A stretch of DNA of 64,000 bases from Lascolabacillus massiliensis (GTDB lineage: Bacteria; Bacteroidota; Bacteroidia; Bacteroidales; Dysgonomonadaceae). Shown piece after piece: positions 1 to 10,152 of the stretch; the first letter of the stretch is position 1; each line of letters starts with the position of its first letter. The notes under the pieces were generated by a model. It saw only the letters and a list, made by a program, of their open reading frames with translations. It did no database searches and was not told where the DNA came from. The translations under genes were made by a program, and so were the position numbers. The stretch spans positions 620,001-684,000 of the forward strand of contig NZ_CTEJ01000001.1 in NCBI RefSeq assembly GCF_001282625.1, given 5' to 3'.

Positions 1-2
1 AG

Positions 3-728
3 GTGAAGATTGTTGAAGAGACAAATTATCCTTTTGAGGAATCAGTTAAATTTACAATTCAAACTAATGGAAAAGTTACTTTCCCTCTTTATCTTAGAAT
101 ACCTACATGGACAGAAAACCCCTCAATCTCTGTGAATGGTGTTAAACTACAGATATTAATGGAGAATGGGAAATATGCACGAATTGAAAAGGAGTGGCAA
201 AATGGTGACGAGGTTGTTTTTGATTTTCCGATGAAATTATCTCAATCGGTATGGCAGGTAAACCAGGATAGCAGAAGCATAAATTATGGGCCATTAACAT
301 TTTCGTTGAAAATAAAAGAAAACTATGAGAAAGTAAGCAGTATTGAGACAGCAATTGGTGATTCAAAATGGCAAAAAGATGCTGATCAGGAAAAATGGCC
401 GAGTTACGAGATATATCCGGGAAGTGACTGGAACTATGCATTGGAAATAGATGAATCGTTACCCCTTGAGAAAAACTTCAAGGTAGTAAAAACAACATGG
501 CCTGCTGATAATTATCCGTTCACTACAGAGAGTGCGCCTATTCAGATCATTGCAAAAGGGAAAAGAGTTAAAGGTTGGGAAATAGATCAGTATGGACTTA
601 CAGCTGAATTACCAATTAAGGAGGAGATTAAATTTGAAAAAGAGTCTGAAGCTATTACACTAATTCCTATGGGTGCAGCAAGGTTAAGAATATCTGCATT
701 TCCGGTTTACTTAAAAAACGTCGAATAA
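3..728 (+). CDS. C-terminal part of GH127-type (DUF1680) glycoside hydrolase, 5' truncated by window
   Basis: About 241 residues are visible and the reading frame runs off the left edge, so the GTG at position 3 is only the first complete codon and not a believable start. The stretch FPLYLRIPTW followed by SVNG and an alternating beta-strand pattern matches the beta-sandwich C-terminal region of GH127/DUF1680 proteins, known as beta-L-arabinofuranosidases and relatives. The catalytic (alpha/alpha)6 barrel would lie upstream and cannot be inspected. It is followed at 60 nt by a GH5-like lipoprotein in the same direction, consistent with a glycan-degradation operon. Family call is reasonably sure; the exact substrate is not. 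Confidence 0.75.
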   Translation: MKIVEETNYPFEESVKFTIQTNGKVTFPLYLRIPTWTENPSISVNGVKLQILMENGKYARIEKEWQNGDEVVFDFPMKLSQSVWQVNQDSRSINYGPLTFSLKIKENYEKVSSIETAIGDSKWQKDADQEKWPSYEIYPGSDWNYALEIDESLPLEKNFKVVKTTWPADNYPFTTESAPIQIIAKGKRVKGWEIDQYGLTAELPIKEEIKFEKESEAITLIPMGAARLRISAFPVYLKNVE

Positions 729-788
729 TGTGTAGACATATTTGATGTAAATAATTAAATAACAACAACCCAAATAATAAATTAGAGT

Positions 789-1886
789 ATGAAAAAAGTT
801 CTTTATATATCAACACTTATACTTCTGATAATTAGTTTTTATTCCTGCAATCATGCTAAGAATCCGAGTGTTGAAGAAACAATTGCTAGAGAAGTATGGA
901 CCGCACAGGAAGCCAATGATTGGTATGTACAACATCAATGGTTGAGGGGTTCAAACTTTATTCCCAGTTCTGCAATTAATCAATTGGAGATGTGGCAGGA
1001 GGATACGTTTGATGCTGAGACAATAGACAGAGAGTTAGGCTTTGCAGGAAGTATAGGGTTTAATTCTATGCGTGTTTACCTGCATCATTTGGCTTGGCAG
1101 ATTGATCCGGATGGATTTAAAAACAGAATTAATGATTATCTTGAAATTGCAGATAATCATGGAATATCTACAATGTTTGTTATTTTTGATGACTGTTGGA
1201 ATCCAACATACGAAGCTGGGATGCAACCTGAGCCCAAACCAGGTATTCATAATTCAGGGTGGTTAAGAGATCCGGGTGATTCAATTTATATCAATCCGAA
1301 TATGATTACAAATCTTGAATCATATGTAAAAGATATACTGACCACTTTTGGTGATGATAAGAGAGTTGTTTTGTGGGACTTATATAATGAACCGGGTAAC
1401 TCAGGATATGGTAATAAAAGTATGCCATTATTGGAAAAAGTTTTTACTTGGGGTAGGGAAGTTAATCCTTCACAGCCTTTATCCTCTGGTGTATGGAGTT
1501 GGAATTTAAAAGAAATATCTGAATTTCAATTAGCTAATTCAGATGTAATAACATATCATAATTATGGGAGTGCTGAAAATCATCAGAGTATGATTGATAC
1601 ATTAAGAACATTAACGGAAAAACCATTGATATGTACAGAGTATATGGCTCGTACAAGAAACAGCACATTTCAAAATACGATGCCTATATTAAAATCTGAG
1701 AATATCGGAGCATATAACTGGGGTTTGGTAGCAGGCAAAACAAATACGATATATGCATGGGATACTCCAATAACAGACGGATCAGAGCCATCTGTATGGT
1801 TTCATGATATATTCCGCAAAGATGGTACACCTTATAGCAAGGAAGAGGTTGAACTAATCAGGAGTTTAACAGGCAAAAGCAATTAA
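789..1886 (+). CDS. GH5-like secreted lipoprotein glycoside hydrolase
   Basis: The product has 365 residues with a lipoprotein signal (hydrophobic residues 4-18, then SFYSC), so it should be anchored to a membrane outside the cytoplasm. The body reads as a (beta/alpha)8 clan-A hydrolase: LYNEP with N200-E201 is the expected acid/base site at the end of strand 4, and CTEYMAR with E284 is the expected nucleophile at strand 7. Similar proteins are often labelled cellulase or 1,4-beta-xylanase without proof. It lies between the GH127 end and the regulator gene (28 nt gap), so it probably acts on the same plant glycan. Family assignment to GH5 as against a related clan-A family is uncertain. Confidence 0.75.
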   Translation: MKKVLYISTLILLIISFYSCNHAKNPSVEETIAREVWTAQEANDWYVQHQWLRGSNFIPSSAINQLEMWQEDTFDAETIDRELGFAGSIGFNSMRVYLHHLAWQIDPDGFKNRINDYLEIADNHGISTMFVIFDDCWNPTYEAGMQPEPKPGIHNSGWLRDPGDSIYINPNMITNLESYVKDILTTFGDDKRVVLWDLYNEPGNSGYGNKSMPLLEKVFTWGREVNPSQPLSSGVWSWNLKEISEFQLANSDVITYHNYGSAENHQSMIDTLRTLTEKPLICTEYMARTRNSTFQNTMPILKSENIGAYNWGLVAGKTNTIYAWDTPITDGSEPSVWFHDIFRKDGTPYSKEEVELIRSLTGKSN

Positions 1887-1914
1887 TATTTAATATATAC
1901 TATTTCGTTTTTTA

Positions 1915-4900
1915 ATGACTAAGTTGATACAGCTGTTTTTTATAGTCCTGTTTTTTGCAACATCAAGCAGTAGTCTGGCATCAGGAGCTAATGCCGGCTA
2001 CTCCTTCAAACATTACAATACAGATAACGGGTTGTCGCAAAATACCGTACGAACTATTATGCAAGACAACATGGGGTTTATGTGGTTTGGGACAAAAGAT
2101 GGACTAAATAGGTTTGATGGTACTACTTTTAAATTATTTAAATTTTCTCCTGACGGAGAGCTTAGTGACAATGTTTTTCACAGAATAATTCAGGACAAAA
2201 ACAATAATATCTGGGTATCAACTGAAAATGGGGTATATATTTATGATGTTGTTAAAGAGGTCTTTCATGTCTTTGATAAAAAAACAGCGGATAATTTAAC
2301 TGTAAATGGCGTTGTTACTGATATGGTTATTGATGATAGTGGAGATATCTGGATGTCGGTTGAAAGCAAGGGTATTTTCTACTATAATATTGAAAAAGAT
2401 TATCTTAAATTTTACTCAATTCCAATTGTAGAAGATGGATTGAAGATGGTTAGCCTATACCCTTCCAAGGACAAGGGTGTATGGGTATTCAGATATTCAT
2501 CAATTATTTTGCATATAGATAAAATTAATGAGGATATTTCTGAATTCAATCTTGAGGATGACCCGGAGCTTTTATTGAAAACGGGTGAAGTGCTTGATAT
2601 TTATTCAGATCACAACAATGTTTTACTTATTGCAACTTCACAAAAAGGGTTGTTTGCAATAAATACAGTTAATAAAACTCATAACGTAATTCTGGATAAA
2701 GATGGCAATGGTGAACCAATATTTGTCAGATCGATTGAGAGGGTTGATCCAAATACACTTTGGATTGGGACAGAATCCGGAATATATATTTTAAAATCTA
2801 ATAGTCGTGAAATAACAAATTTACGTCATAACCCTGCTATCCCCAATTCAATATCAGACAATGCGATTTACTCGATCTATAAAGACAGAGATGGAGGTGT
2901 TTGGGTTGGGTCTTATTTTGGGGGTGTTGACTACTACTCAAATGTAAACAGTAATTTTGAGTTGTTTTATCCTGTACTTAATGAAAAGAGCCTTAAAGGA
3001 AAAAGAGTAAGAGAGTTTAGCAATGCACCAGATGGAAATATTTGGATTGGTACAGAAGATGGGGGGCTAAATCTGTTTGATCCCAGAAACAGTACTTTTC
3101 TTCCAATTCCACAAACATTAAGTTCATTATACCCAAATATACATACACTCTTTCAGGATGGTGATTTGCTGTGGATTTCCACCTACTCAAAAGGGTTGAA
3201 CAAATACAATACTGTAACAGGGGAATTAGTTACATACATTAAGTCGGATGACCCTCACTCAATATCCCACAACAGTACATTTGCAATGTGTAAGGACAGA
3301 CAAGGGTACTTATGGATTGGAACTTTATCGGGTGTTAATATTTATGATAAAGAAAAGGATCAATTTTTTAGAATAGAAGAGCTCAAAGGGATGTCGATCC
3401 AAGATATTTTTGAAGATAGTAATGGATATATCTGGATATCTACATTTTTAGATGGAGTATATCGATTTGACCCATCTAACAACGAATGGAAGATATTTCT
3501 TCATGATTCTTCAATAGATGGTTCGTTACCTTATAACAAACCAACTTCGATATTTGAGGACAGTAAGAGGAGATTGTGGGTAACAACACAGGGAGGCGGG
3601 TTTGGACAGTTTCACTATGAAACAGAGACATTTACAACTTATAATACATCAAAAGGACTAAATAATGATGTTGTTTATCAAATACAAGAAGATGTTGAGG
3701 GCAAGCTTTGGCTATCTACCAACCAGGGTTTAGTGAGATTTGATCCTGAAAAAGAATTTTTTGTGAGCTATACTGTAGATAATGGTCTTAAATCAAATCA
3801 ATTTAATTATAAGTCAAGTTTCAAGGACTCAAGAGATAATATTTATTTTGGTTCATTGGATGGATTTATTCGTTTCAACCCTGCTGAATTATTATCTTCA
3901 AATATAAAAAGTGAGACACTTTTCACCGAACTTTTTGTAAATAATCGAAGAATAAGTCCATCTGTCAACAATTCCATACTGAAGCAAAGTATAATTTATA
4001 CAGATGAGATTCAACTTCCTCATAATCAAAACTCGGTCAGTTTTGGTTATGCTAACTTAGACTATTCAGGATTAAATAAAAGCAATATATACTATAAGCT
4101 TGAAGGATTTGATGAAGACTGGATAAAGTCAACTGCGGGACAACCGTTAATATACTCCAATCTTAAACCCGGTAAATACAAATTACATCTTGGTACAAGT
4201 GGGTATGACAGTAATGAGCAAATTACAGTTAATAAGACCCTATCTATAATAATAATGCCTCCATATTGGTTAACAGGTTGGGCATATTTTATTTACTCTC
4301 TTACATTACTTGGGGGTTTATTCTTGTTATATAGATACTTGCACAATCGTGTCAGGCTAAAACGTATTAAAGAGATGAGAGATTTTGAACGAATGAAAGA
4401 GAGAGAACTCTATCGTTCTAAGATCAACTTTTTTACTAATGTAGCTCATGAAATCAGGACTCCTCTAACTTTGATCAAAGCTCCACTGGATCATGTTCTT
4501 ATGAAAGAGGCTATTTCTGATAATATAAAAGATAATCTGCAGATAATGCAGAAGAATACCGACAGATTATTGGATTTAACAAACCAACTACTCGATTTTC
4601 GCAAAACTGAATCAGACTCATATCTTCTTAGTCTTAAGGCTCATAATGTTACAGAACTGATTAAAGAGTCACAATTGCGTTTTACACCATTTGCCAAACA
4701 AAAAGGGATTGAGTTTGAATTCATCCTGCCTGACTCAGATATGTTTGCTCAAATTGATAAAGATGCTTTTTTGAAAATTGTAAGTAATTTATTAAACAAT
4801 GGTATAAAGTATTGCGAAAGTTATGTCAGAGTAAAAGCTTTTATAAATAATGACACAGATCAATTTAACCTTATAACAGAGAATGATGGCGAATTGATAC

Positions 4901-5922
4901 CTCAGGAGTATGAAGAGGAAATTTTTAAACCTTTTGTGCAATTTGGTGCAAATGAAGATGTAAATGGTTCCGGAACAGGTATAGGATTAGCTCTTGCAAG
5001 TTCTCTGGCTCAACTTCATAATGGAGTTTTGAGTCTGGATAATGACTCAGTAACAAACAGATTTCATTTGACTTTACCAATAGGTGATATAAGCATTTTG
5101 GATAAGCAGGCTGAAATTGTTGAAAGTAATGAATTTTTTGTAAGTAATATTGAATCTGAGTTAAATACTAAGAAAACCATACTGTTAGTTGATGATGATA
5201 TAGAGCTATTACAATTTGAAAGTAAATTACTTCTTGAATATTACAACGTATTGATAGCTGAAAACGGTATTGAAGCTCTTGAAGTTTTGAAAAAGTCAAA
5301 TGTAAACCTTATTGTGAGCGATATAATGATGCCCGAAATGGATGGATTTGAATTTATGGAAAAAGTAAAATCAGATATTGAATACAGTCATATACCGGTA
5401 ATTCTGCTTACAGCTAAAGTAAATAATCAGTCAAAAGTACAAGGTTATGAACTTGGTGCAGATGCCTATCTTGATAAACCATTCTCTGTGGACGTTTTGC
5501 TTGCAAGAATTGAAAACCTGCTTCAAAGCAGGGAAAAGCTCAGGGAGTCCTTTCTGAGCAATCCATTTACAGGTGTATCTACTATAGCCTTAACTAAATC
5601 AGACGAGGAATTTATTAAGAAACTAAATGTATTAATTCAGGAAAATATTGCCGAGTCAGATTTTAATGTAGAAAATATGGCAGAACATTTTAATATGAGC
5701 AGGGCAAGTTTTTACAGAAAAGTTAAGGGTGTTCTTGATCTGACTCCAAATGAATACCTAAGGGTAGAGAGATTAAAAAAAGCTGCTTATCTTCTCAGAG
5801 AAGAAGATTATAAAGTAAACGAAGTTTGCTATATGGTAGGTTTTAACTCTCCTTCATACTTTACCAAATGTTTCCAACAACAATTTGGTATTCTACCTAA
5901 GGAATTTCAGGAACAGAGGTAA
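1915..5922 (+). CDS. Hybrid two-component system sensor/response regulator (HTCS) of a polysaccharide-utilisation locus
   Basis: This 1335-residue protein holds all parts of a classical Bacteroidota HTCS. A signal peptide (to about residue 23) is followed by repeated Reg_prop blades (recurring IWIGTEDG/LWIST-type motifs, about 30-700), a Y_Y_Y immunoglobulin-like segment (about 720-780), one membrane helix (about 785-810), and a HisKA domain with H845 in NVAHEIRTPLTL. Then come a HATPase domain with an N-box near 955 and GSGTGIGLALA near 1018, a receiver domain with DDD near 1090 and D1136 in VSDIMMPEMDG, and a C-terminal AraC-type HTH (about 1235-1335). In this family the periplasmic propeller binds a released oligosaccharide and activates the adjacent glycan genes. 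It sits among GH genes on the same strand and probably controls them. All phosphotransfer residues are present. Confidence 0.95.
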   Translation: MTKLIQLFFIVLFFATSSSSLASGANAGYSFKHYNTDNGLSQNTVRTIMQDNMGFMWFGTKDGLNRFDGTTFKLFKFSPDGELSDNVFHRIIQDKNNNIWVSTENGVYIYDVVKEVFHVFDKKTADNLTVNGVVTDMVIDDSGDIWMSVESKGIFYYNIEKDYLKFYSIPIVEDGLKMVSLYPSKDKGVWVFRYSSIILHIDKINEDISEFNLEDDPELLLKTGEVLDIYSDHNNVLLIATSQKGLFAINTVNKTHNVILDKDGNGEPIFVRSIERVDPNTLWIGTESGIYILKSNSREITNLRHNPAIPNSISDNAIYSIYKDRDGGVWVGSYFGGVDYYSNVNSNFELFYPVLNEKSLKGKRVREFSNAPDGNIWIGTEDGGLNLFDPRNSTFLPIPQTLSSLYPNIHTLFQDGDLLWISTYSKGLNKYNTVTGELVTYIKSDDPHSISHNSTFAMCKDRQGYLWIGTLSGVNIYDKEKDQFFRIEELKGMSIQDIFEDSNGYIWISTFLDGVYRFDPSNNEWKIFLHDSSIDGSLPYNKPTSIFEDSKRRLWVTTQGGGFGQFHYETETFTTYNTSKGLNNDVVYQIQEDVEGKLWLSTNQGLVRFDPEKEFFVSYTVDNGLKSNQFNYKSSFKDSRDNIYFGSLDGFIRFNPAELLSSNIKSETLFTELFVNNRRISPSVNNSILKQSIIYTDEIQLPHNQNSVSFGYANLDYSGLNKSNIYYKLEGFDEDWIKSTAGQPLIYSNLKPGKYKLHLGTSGYDSNEQITVNKTLSIIIMPPYWLTGWAYFIYSLTLLGGLFLLYRYLHNRVRLKRIKEMRDFERMKERELYRSKINFFTNVAHEIRTPLTLIKAPLDHVLMKEAISDNIKDNLQIMQKNTDRLLDLTNQLLDFRKTESDSYLLSLKAHNVTELIKESQLRFTPFAKQKGIEFEFILPDSDMFAQIDKDAFLKIVSNLLNNGIKYCESYVRVKAFINNDTDQFNLITENDGELIPQEYEEEIFKPFVQFGANEDVNGSGTGIGLALASSLAQLHNGVLSLDNDSVTNRFHLTLPIGDISILDKQAEIVESNEFFVSNIESELNTKKTILLVDDDIELLQFESKLLLEYYNVLIAENGIEALEVLKKSNVNLIVSDIMMPEMDGFEFMEKVKSDIEYSHIPVILLTAKVNNQSKVQGYELGADAYLDKPFSVDVLLARIENLLQSREKLRESFLSNPFTGVSTIALTKSDEEFIKKLNVLIQENIAESDFNVENMAEHFNMSRASFYRKVKGVLDLTPNEYLRVERLKKAAYLLREEDYKVNEVCYMVGFNSPSYFTKCFQQQFGILPKEFQEQR

Positions 5923-6025
5923 GTTTGAGAAGAAATTGCTATTTATTGAACAATATTTTATCAGGTGGACTTGCTTTAAAAACTATTTTCGTAACCGTAA
6001 GATAATAACCCTAAAATAAATTTAT

Positions 6026-7834
6026 ATGAGAACAATTTTTACCTTATTATTTACAGTATTAATTACATTAAATATCTCGGCACAATGGAAACCTGCCGGA
6101 GATAAATTAAAGACTAAATGGGCATCAGAAATTGATGTTAATAATGTTTTGCCTGAGTATCCAAGACCAATAATGGAACGTACTGAATGGCAAAATTTAA
6201 ATGGCTTATGGAATTATGCTATTTTACCTGTGGGTCAGCAACCATCCAGTTATGATGGAGAAATACTTGTTCCCTTTGCTGTTGAATCAAGTCTTTCTGG
6301 TGTTCAAAAAAGAGTTGGTGAAGATAAAGAACTGTGGTATCAACGTGAATTTACAGTTCCTTCAAAATGGAGAAACAATAAAATATTGCTTCACTTTGGA
6401 GCAGTGGATTGGAGAGCAGATGTTTGGGTTAATGATGTTAAGGTTGGTCGCCACCAAGGAGGCTACACACCATTTTCATTTGATATAACTGCAGCTCTTG
6501 TTAATGGTACAAACACTATAAAAGTAAAAGTATGGGATCCTACAGACAGAGGATTTCAACCAAGAGGAAAACAGGTTAACAGACCTGAGGGAATTTGGTA
6601 CACACCAGTTACAGGTATATGGCAGACTGTTTGGCTGGAACCTGTTCCTGAGACTTATATCAAAGACTTGAAAGTAACTCCTAATATTGATAATAATACA
6701 CTTTTAGTAGATGCTATTACTAATATTTACACCTCTGCAAACAGAGTTGAAGTAACAGTTAAGGATGGAAACAGTATAGTTGCCAAGGGTAAATCAATAA
6801 ACAAACAACCTGTTGAAATAGCTATGCCACAAAATGTGAAGCTTTGGACACCCGATAACCCACATTTATATGATCTTGAGGTTGTAGTTTATGATGGAAA
6901 CAAGCAGCTTGACAAGGTTAACAGTTATGCTGCTATGAGAAAGTATTCAACTAAACGTGATGATAAAGGTATAGTTAGACTACAACTAAATAACAAAGAT
7001 CTGTTCCAGTTTGGTCCACTAGACCAGGGATGGTGGCCTGATGGATTATATACTGCTCCAACCGATGAAGCTCTTGAATACGATATTATTAAAACTAAAG
7101 ATTTAGGATTTAATATGATACGTAAGCACGTTAAGGTTGAACCAGCACGTTGGTATACACACTGTGACCGTCATGGAATTATTGTATGGCAGGATATGCC
7201 AAATGGTGATCGCAGTCCGGAATGGCAAATGCATAATTACTTTACCGGTAATGAAAGAGTTCGTTCAGCCGAATCAGAAGCTAACTATCGTCAGGAATGG
7301 AAAGAAATCATTGATTATCTTTATTCTTATCCTTCAGTAGGTGTTTGGGTACCATTTAACGAAGCATGGGGACAATTTAAAACAAAGGAAATTACTGAAT
7401 GGACAAAATCATACGACCCAACACGTCTTGTAAACCCTGCTAGTGGTGGTAATCACTACACAACAGGAGATATTCTTGACTTGCATAATTATCCAAATCC
7501 AAGAATGTATTTATATGATGCTCAGAGAGCAACTGTATTGGGTGAATATGGCGGTATTGGCTGGGCAAATAAAGAACACCTTTGGGAACCTGACCGTAAC
7601 TGGGGATATGTTCAGTTTAACAGCTCAAAAGAAGTTACAGATGAATATGTTAAATATGCCGAAGAACTTAAACAGTTAATTCGTCAAGGATTCTCTGCTG
7701 CAGTTTATACTCAGACTACTGACGTGGAGGTTGAAGTAAACGGACTACTCACATATGATCGTAAACTAGTGAAGGTTGACGAAGCCAGAGTTAGGAAAGT
7801 TAACCAGGAAATATGCAATATTTTGAACGATTAA
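6026..7834 (+). CDS. Glycoside hydrolase family 2 enzyme, secreted
   Basis: The 602-residue product starts with a cleavable signal peptide ending near ISAQ. It then shows a GH2 jelly-roll sugar-binding domain (ERTEWQNLNGLWNY, RVGEDKELWYQREFTVP), an immunoglobulin-like domain, and a TIM barrel. NEAWGQF carries the acid/base E446 and LGEYGG carries the likely nucleophile E507. It is shorter than LacZ-type enzymes and lacks their C-terminal domains. GH2 enzymes release beta-galactose, beta-glucuronic acid, beta-mannose or alpha-L-arabinopyranose, and sequence alone does not decide here. Its last 22 nt overlap the next gene in another frame, suggesting translational coupling. A 103-nt gap separates it from the regulator. 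Confidence 0.88.
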   Translation: MRTIFTLLFTVLITLNISAQWKPAGDKLKTKWASEIDVNNVLPEYPRPIMERTEWQNLNGLWNYAILPVGQQPSSYDGEILVPFAVESSLSGVQKRVGEDKELWYQREFTVPSKWRNNKILLHFGAVDWRADVWVNDVKVGRHQGGYTPFSFDITAALVNGTNTIKVKVWDPTDRGFQPRGKQVNRPEGIWYTPVTGIWQTVWLEPVPETYIKDLKVTPNIDNNTLLVDAITNIYTSANRVEVTVKDGNSIVAKGKSINKQPVEIAMPQNVKLWTPDNPHLYDLEVVVYDGNKQLDKVNSYAAMRKYSTKRDDKGIVRLQLNNKDLFQFGPLDQGWWPDGLYTAPTDEALEYDIIKTKDLGFNMIRKHVKVEPARWYTHCDRHGIIVWQDMPNGDRSPEWQMHNYFTGNERVRSAESEANYRQEWKEIIDYLYSYPSVGVWVPFNEAWGQFKTKEITEWTKSYDPTRLVNPASGGNHYTTGDILDLHNYPNPRMYLYDAQRATVLGEYGGIGWANKEHLWEPDRNWGYVQFNSSKEVTDEYVKYAEELKQLIRQGFSAAVYTQTTDVEVEVNGLLTYDRKLVKVDEARVRKVNQEICNILND

Positions 7835-8967
7835 TATTTTTGTCAGTTTTCCTTCTCATGGTGCTATCCTGTGAAAACAGGGAGAATCATAATGAAAAGG
7901 ATTACTATATAGAATGGGATAATACCTCTCTTGTCTGTATTTCAGACGAGGGAGGTTATCCTCGTTTAATAAGACTCAATGATGAATCATTACTGGCAGT
8001 TTTTGAAAACAGAAGAGGTGATGTAGTTATAAAAAAGAGTTACGATGATGGTTTAACATGGAATAATCTTATAGCATCATTTGAAGCTTTTAATTTTATT
8101 GATGCGAATACAGGAGAAGAAACAAGAGTTAATATTGCCAATCCTGAAATTATACAACTCCGCGATGGCGACTTATTGCTTGCTGTAAACCTGCGCCCTC
8201 GGAAAGAGGGAGTTTATCCATATTCAATCGCTTTGAAAAGAAGTCGTGATAACGGTTTTACATGGTCTGATGCGGATATTTTGTTTCAAGCTGCAGATAT
8301 ATTCAGTAATGGTTGTTGGGAACCATCATTTTTGCAATTGCCTGATGGTACACTACATATATATTTTGCCAACGAATATCCATATCAGGAATCTGATGAA
8401 CAGGAGATTTCAGTATTGACTTCAACTGATAATGGTTTTACGTGGGATATTGAACCTAAAACGGTTAGTTTTCGTAAGGGACATCGAGACGGTATGCCGG
8501 TAGGGGTGCACGATGGAGAATCAATATATGTTGTAATTGAAGATAATGTTTCAGGACAGTTTAAGCCTTGGATAGTAAGTAGTTCAATCAATAACAGTTG
8601 GGAAAATCCTGTATTATTTGATTCATCTTATAGATACACAACACTAAGAGAAAATCTTCCTGATACAGTTTACGCTGGTGCACCATATATGATAAGAACT
8701 AATAATGGTGTGTATCTGATTTCTTATCAAACAACTGAAAACAGATCATCTAACTGGGAACTCTCTACTATGGAGGTGGTAATTAGCGATAAACCTTATG
8801 ATTTTAGAAATCCAACTCAACCATTTGATGTACCTGTAAATAAAGAAGCGAAATGGAACTCATTATCTGATTTAGGGAATAATAGAGTTGCAGCAATTGC
8901 TTCGACAAACTTTAGTTCAGAAAAAATTGGAGTTTGGATGATCAAAGGGGAAATTGTTTCAAAGTGA
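7813..8967 (+). CDS. BNR/Asp-box sialidase-fold lipoprotein hydrolase (GH93-like candidate)
   Basis: The 384-residue lipoprotein has a signal ending VLSC. At least three Asp-box motifs occur, with the pattern S-x-D-x-G-x-T-W (YDDGLTW, SRDNGFTW, STDNGFTW), which mark six-bladed sialidase-fold propellers. The region around YPRLIRL and RRGDVVIKKSYDDG resembles secreted exo-hydrolases annotated as sialidase or exo-1,5-alpha-L-arabinanase (GH93). Because neighbours are GH127 and GH43, GH93-like action on arabinan is a plausible inference; sialidase activity is less likely because no other sialic acid gene is present. The start overlaps the GH2 gene by 22 nt; ATG at 7813 is kept because it gives a complete lipoprotein signal. 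Confidence 0.72.
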   Translation: MQYFERLIFLSVFLLMVLSCENRENHNEKDYYIEWDNTSLVCISDEGGYPRLIRLNDESLLAVFENRRGDVVIKKSYDDGLTWNNLIASFEAFNFIDANTGEETRVNIANPEIIQLRDGDLLLAVNLRPRKEGVYPYSIALKRSRDNGFTWSDADILFQAADIFSNGCWEPSFLQLPDGTLHIYFANEYPYQESDEQEISVLTSTDNGFTWDIEPKTVSFRKGHRDGMPVGVHDGESIYVVIEDNVSGQFKPWIVSSSINNSWENPVLFDSSYRYTTLRENLPDTVYAGAPYMIRTNNGVYLISYQTTENRSSNWELSTMEVVISDKPYDFRNPTQPFDVPVNKEAKWNSLSDLGNNRVAAIASTNFSSEKIGVWMIKGEIVSK

Positions 8968-9033
8968 TAAATGATTCTCAAAAAGATATAATCCACAAAA
9001 TATTAGATTGTTTCTTTTACAAATAATAATGAT

Positions 9034-10035
9034 GTGAAAACAACATATATATATATAATATTTTTATTATTGTCGATCCTTAGTTGTAAAGCAAATGAGA
9101 TTGTTGATGTTGATCCAACTTCGGTTAATGTCTACAGAAATCCTGTTATAAATTTAAGTTTGCCGGATCCGACAATTATTAAAGCAGAAGATGGCAATTT
9201 TTATCTCTACGCTACAGAGGATATCAGGAATACTCCAATCTACAAATCTTCTAATTTAGTTGACTGGGATTTTGTTGGTACAGCATTTACAAATGAGACA
9301 AGACCTTCTTTTGAACCAAAAGGTGGTCTTTGGGCTCCTGATATAAATTACATAAATGGTAAATATGTTTTGTATTATTCAATGTCAGTTTGGGGTGGAG
9401 AATGGACCTGCGGAATTGGTGTAGCAACATCTGACAGTCCGGAAGGACCATTTACAGATCATGGTAAATTATTCATAAGTAATGAGATAGGTGTTCAAAA
9501 CTCTATTGATCAGTTTTATATTGAAGAAGGAGGTAAAAAATATCTTTTCTGGGGAAGCTTCAGAGGAATATATTGCATAGAACTGTCTGATGACGGATTG
9601 TCTTTAAAACCCGGAGCAGAAAAGAAACAGGTAGCAGGCACTGCATATGAAGGAGTTTATATTCATAAAAGAAATGGATATTTTTATATGTTTGCTTCTA
9701 TAGGATCGTGTTGTGAAGGACTTAATAGTACTTATACAACCGTTGTTGGTCGTTCAGAAACTCTTTTTGGACCTTACGTTGACAAACAGGGAAGGCCAAT
9801 GTTGGAGAATAATCATGAGGTCATTATAAAGAAAAATGATAGATTTGTAGGGACAGGACATAACTCAGAAATTGTCCAGGATAATAATGGGAATGACTGG
9901 ATTTTTTACCATGCAGTATCGGTTGAAAAACCAAAAGGTCGTGTACTTATGATGGATAAGGTCAAATGGAATAACGACTGGCCTTATATAGAGGGAGGTT
10001 CTCCATCTCTTGAAGCAGAAAAGCCAGAATTTTAG
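9034..10035 (+). CDS. Glycoside hydrolase family 43 lipoprotein
   Basis: The 333-residue product has a lipoprotein signal (LSILSCKA). The five-bladed propeller signature is clear: LPDPTIIKAEDGNFYLYAT gives the general-base Asp, GLWAPDINYINGKYVLYYS gives the second blade, and the SIDQFYIEEGGKKYLFWGS region has the third acidic position. A later EGVYIHKRNGYFYMF segment probably supplies the acid Glu. GH43 enzymes cut alpha-L-arabinofuranosyl or beta-xylosyl linkages, and together with the neighbours arabinan or arabinoxylan side chains are likely substrates. The start is GTG at 9034. The overlapping ATG codons at 9029 and 9032 are in another frame and run straight into TGA, and no in-frame ATG precedes the signal. 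Confidence 0.87.
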   Translation: MKTTYIYIIFLLLSILSCKANEIVDVDPTSVNVYRNPVINLSLPDPTIIKAEDGNFYLYATEDIRNTPIYKSSNLVDWDFVGTAFTNETRPSFEPKGGLWAPDINYINGKYVLYYSMSVWGGEWTCGIGVATSDSPEGPFTDHGKLFISNEIGVQNSIDQFYIEEGGKKYLFWGSFRGIYCIELSDDGLSLKPGAEKKQVAGTAYEGVYIHKRNGYFYMFASIGSCCEGLNSTYTTVVGRSETLFGPYVDKQGRPMLENNHEVIIKKNDRFVGTGHNSEIVQDNNGNDWIFYHAVSVEKPKGRVLMMDKVKWNNDWPYIEGGSPSLEAEKPEF

Positions 10036-10083
10036 AATAAGTCAAAACACAAATAAAAGCTTAAGGATTAAAGAATATTTTCT

Positions 10084-10091
10084 TACATTTG
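10084..10091 (+). promoter_or_regulatory. Bacteroidota -7 element upstream of aldose 1-epimerase gene
   Basis: TACATTTG fits the TAnnTTTG consensus used by the Bacteroidota primary sigma factor and lies 61 nt before the epimerase start. No convincing TTG lies 19-21 nt upstream, so the site is a partial match. It suggests the epimerase can be transcribed separately from the GH genes. Confidence 0.45.
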
Positions 10092-10152
10092 CGTACAGAA
10101 AATGTACATGTAAGATTAGTAGAACATTCTAACGGAAAATATTAAAAGGAAT

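Noticed and set aside
7813-8967. Calling the BNR protein a true sialidase
   Set aside because: Asp boxes show the fold only; no sialic acid transport or catabolism genes are near and the locus looks arabinose-directed.
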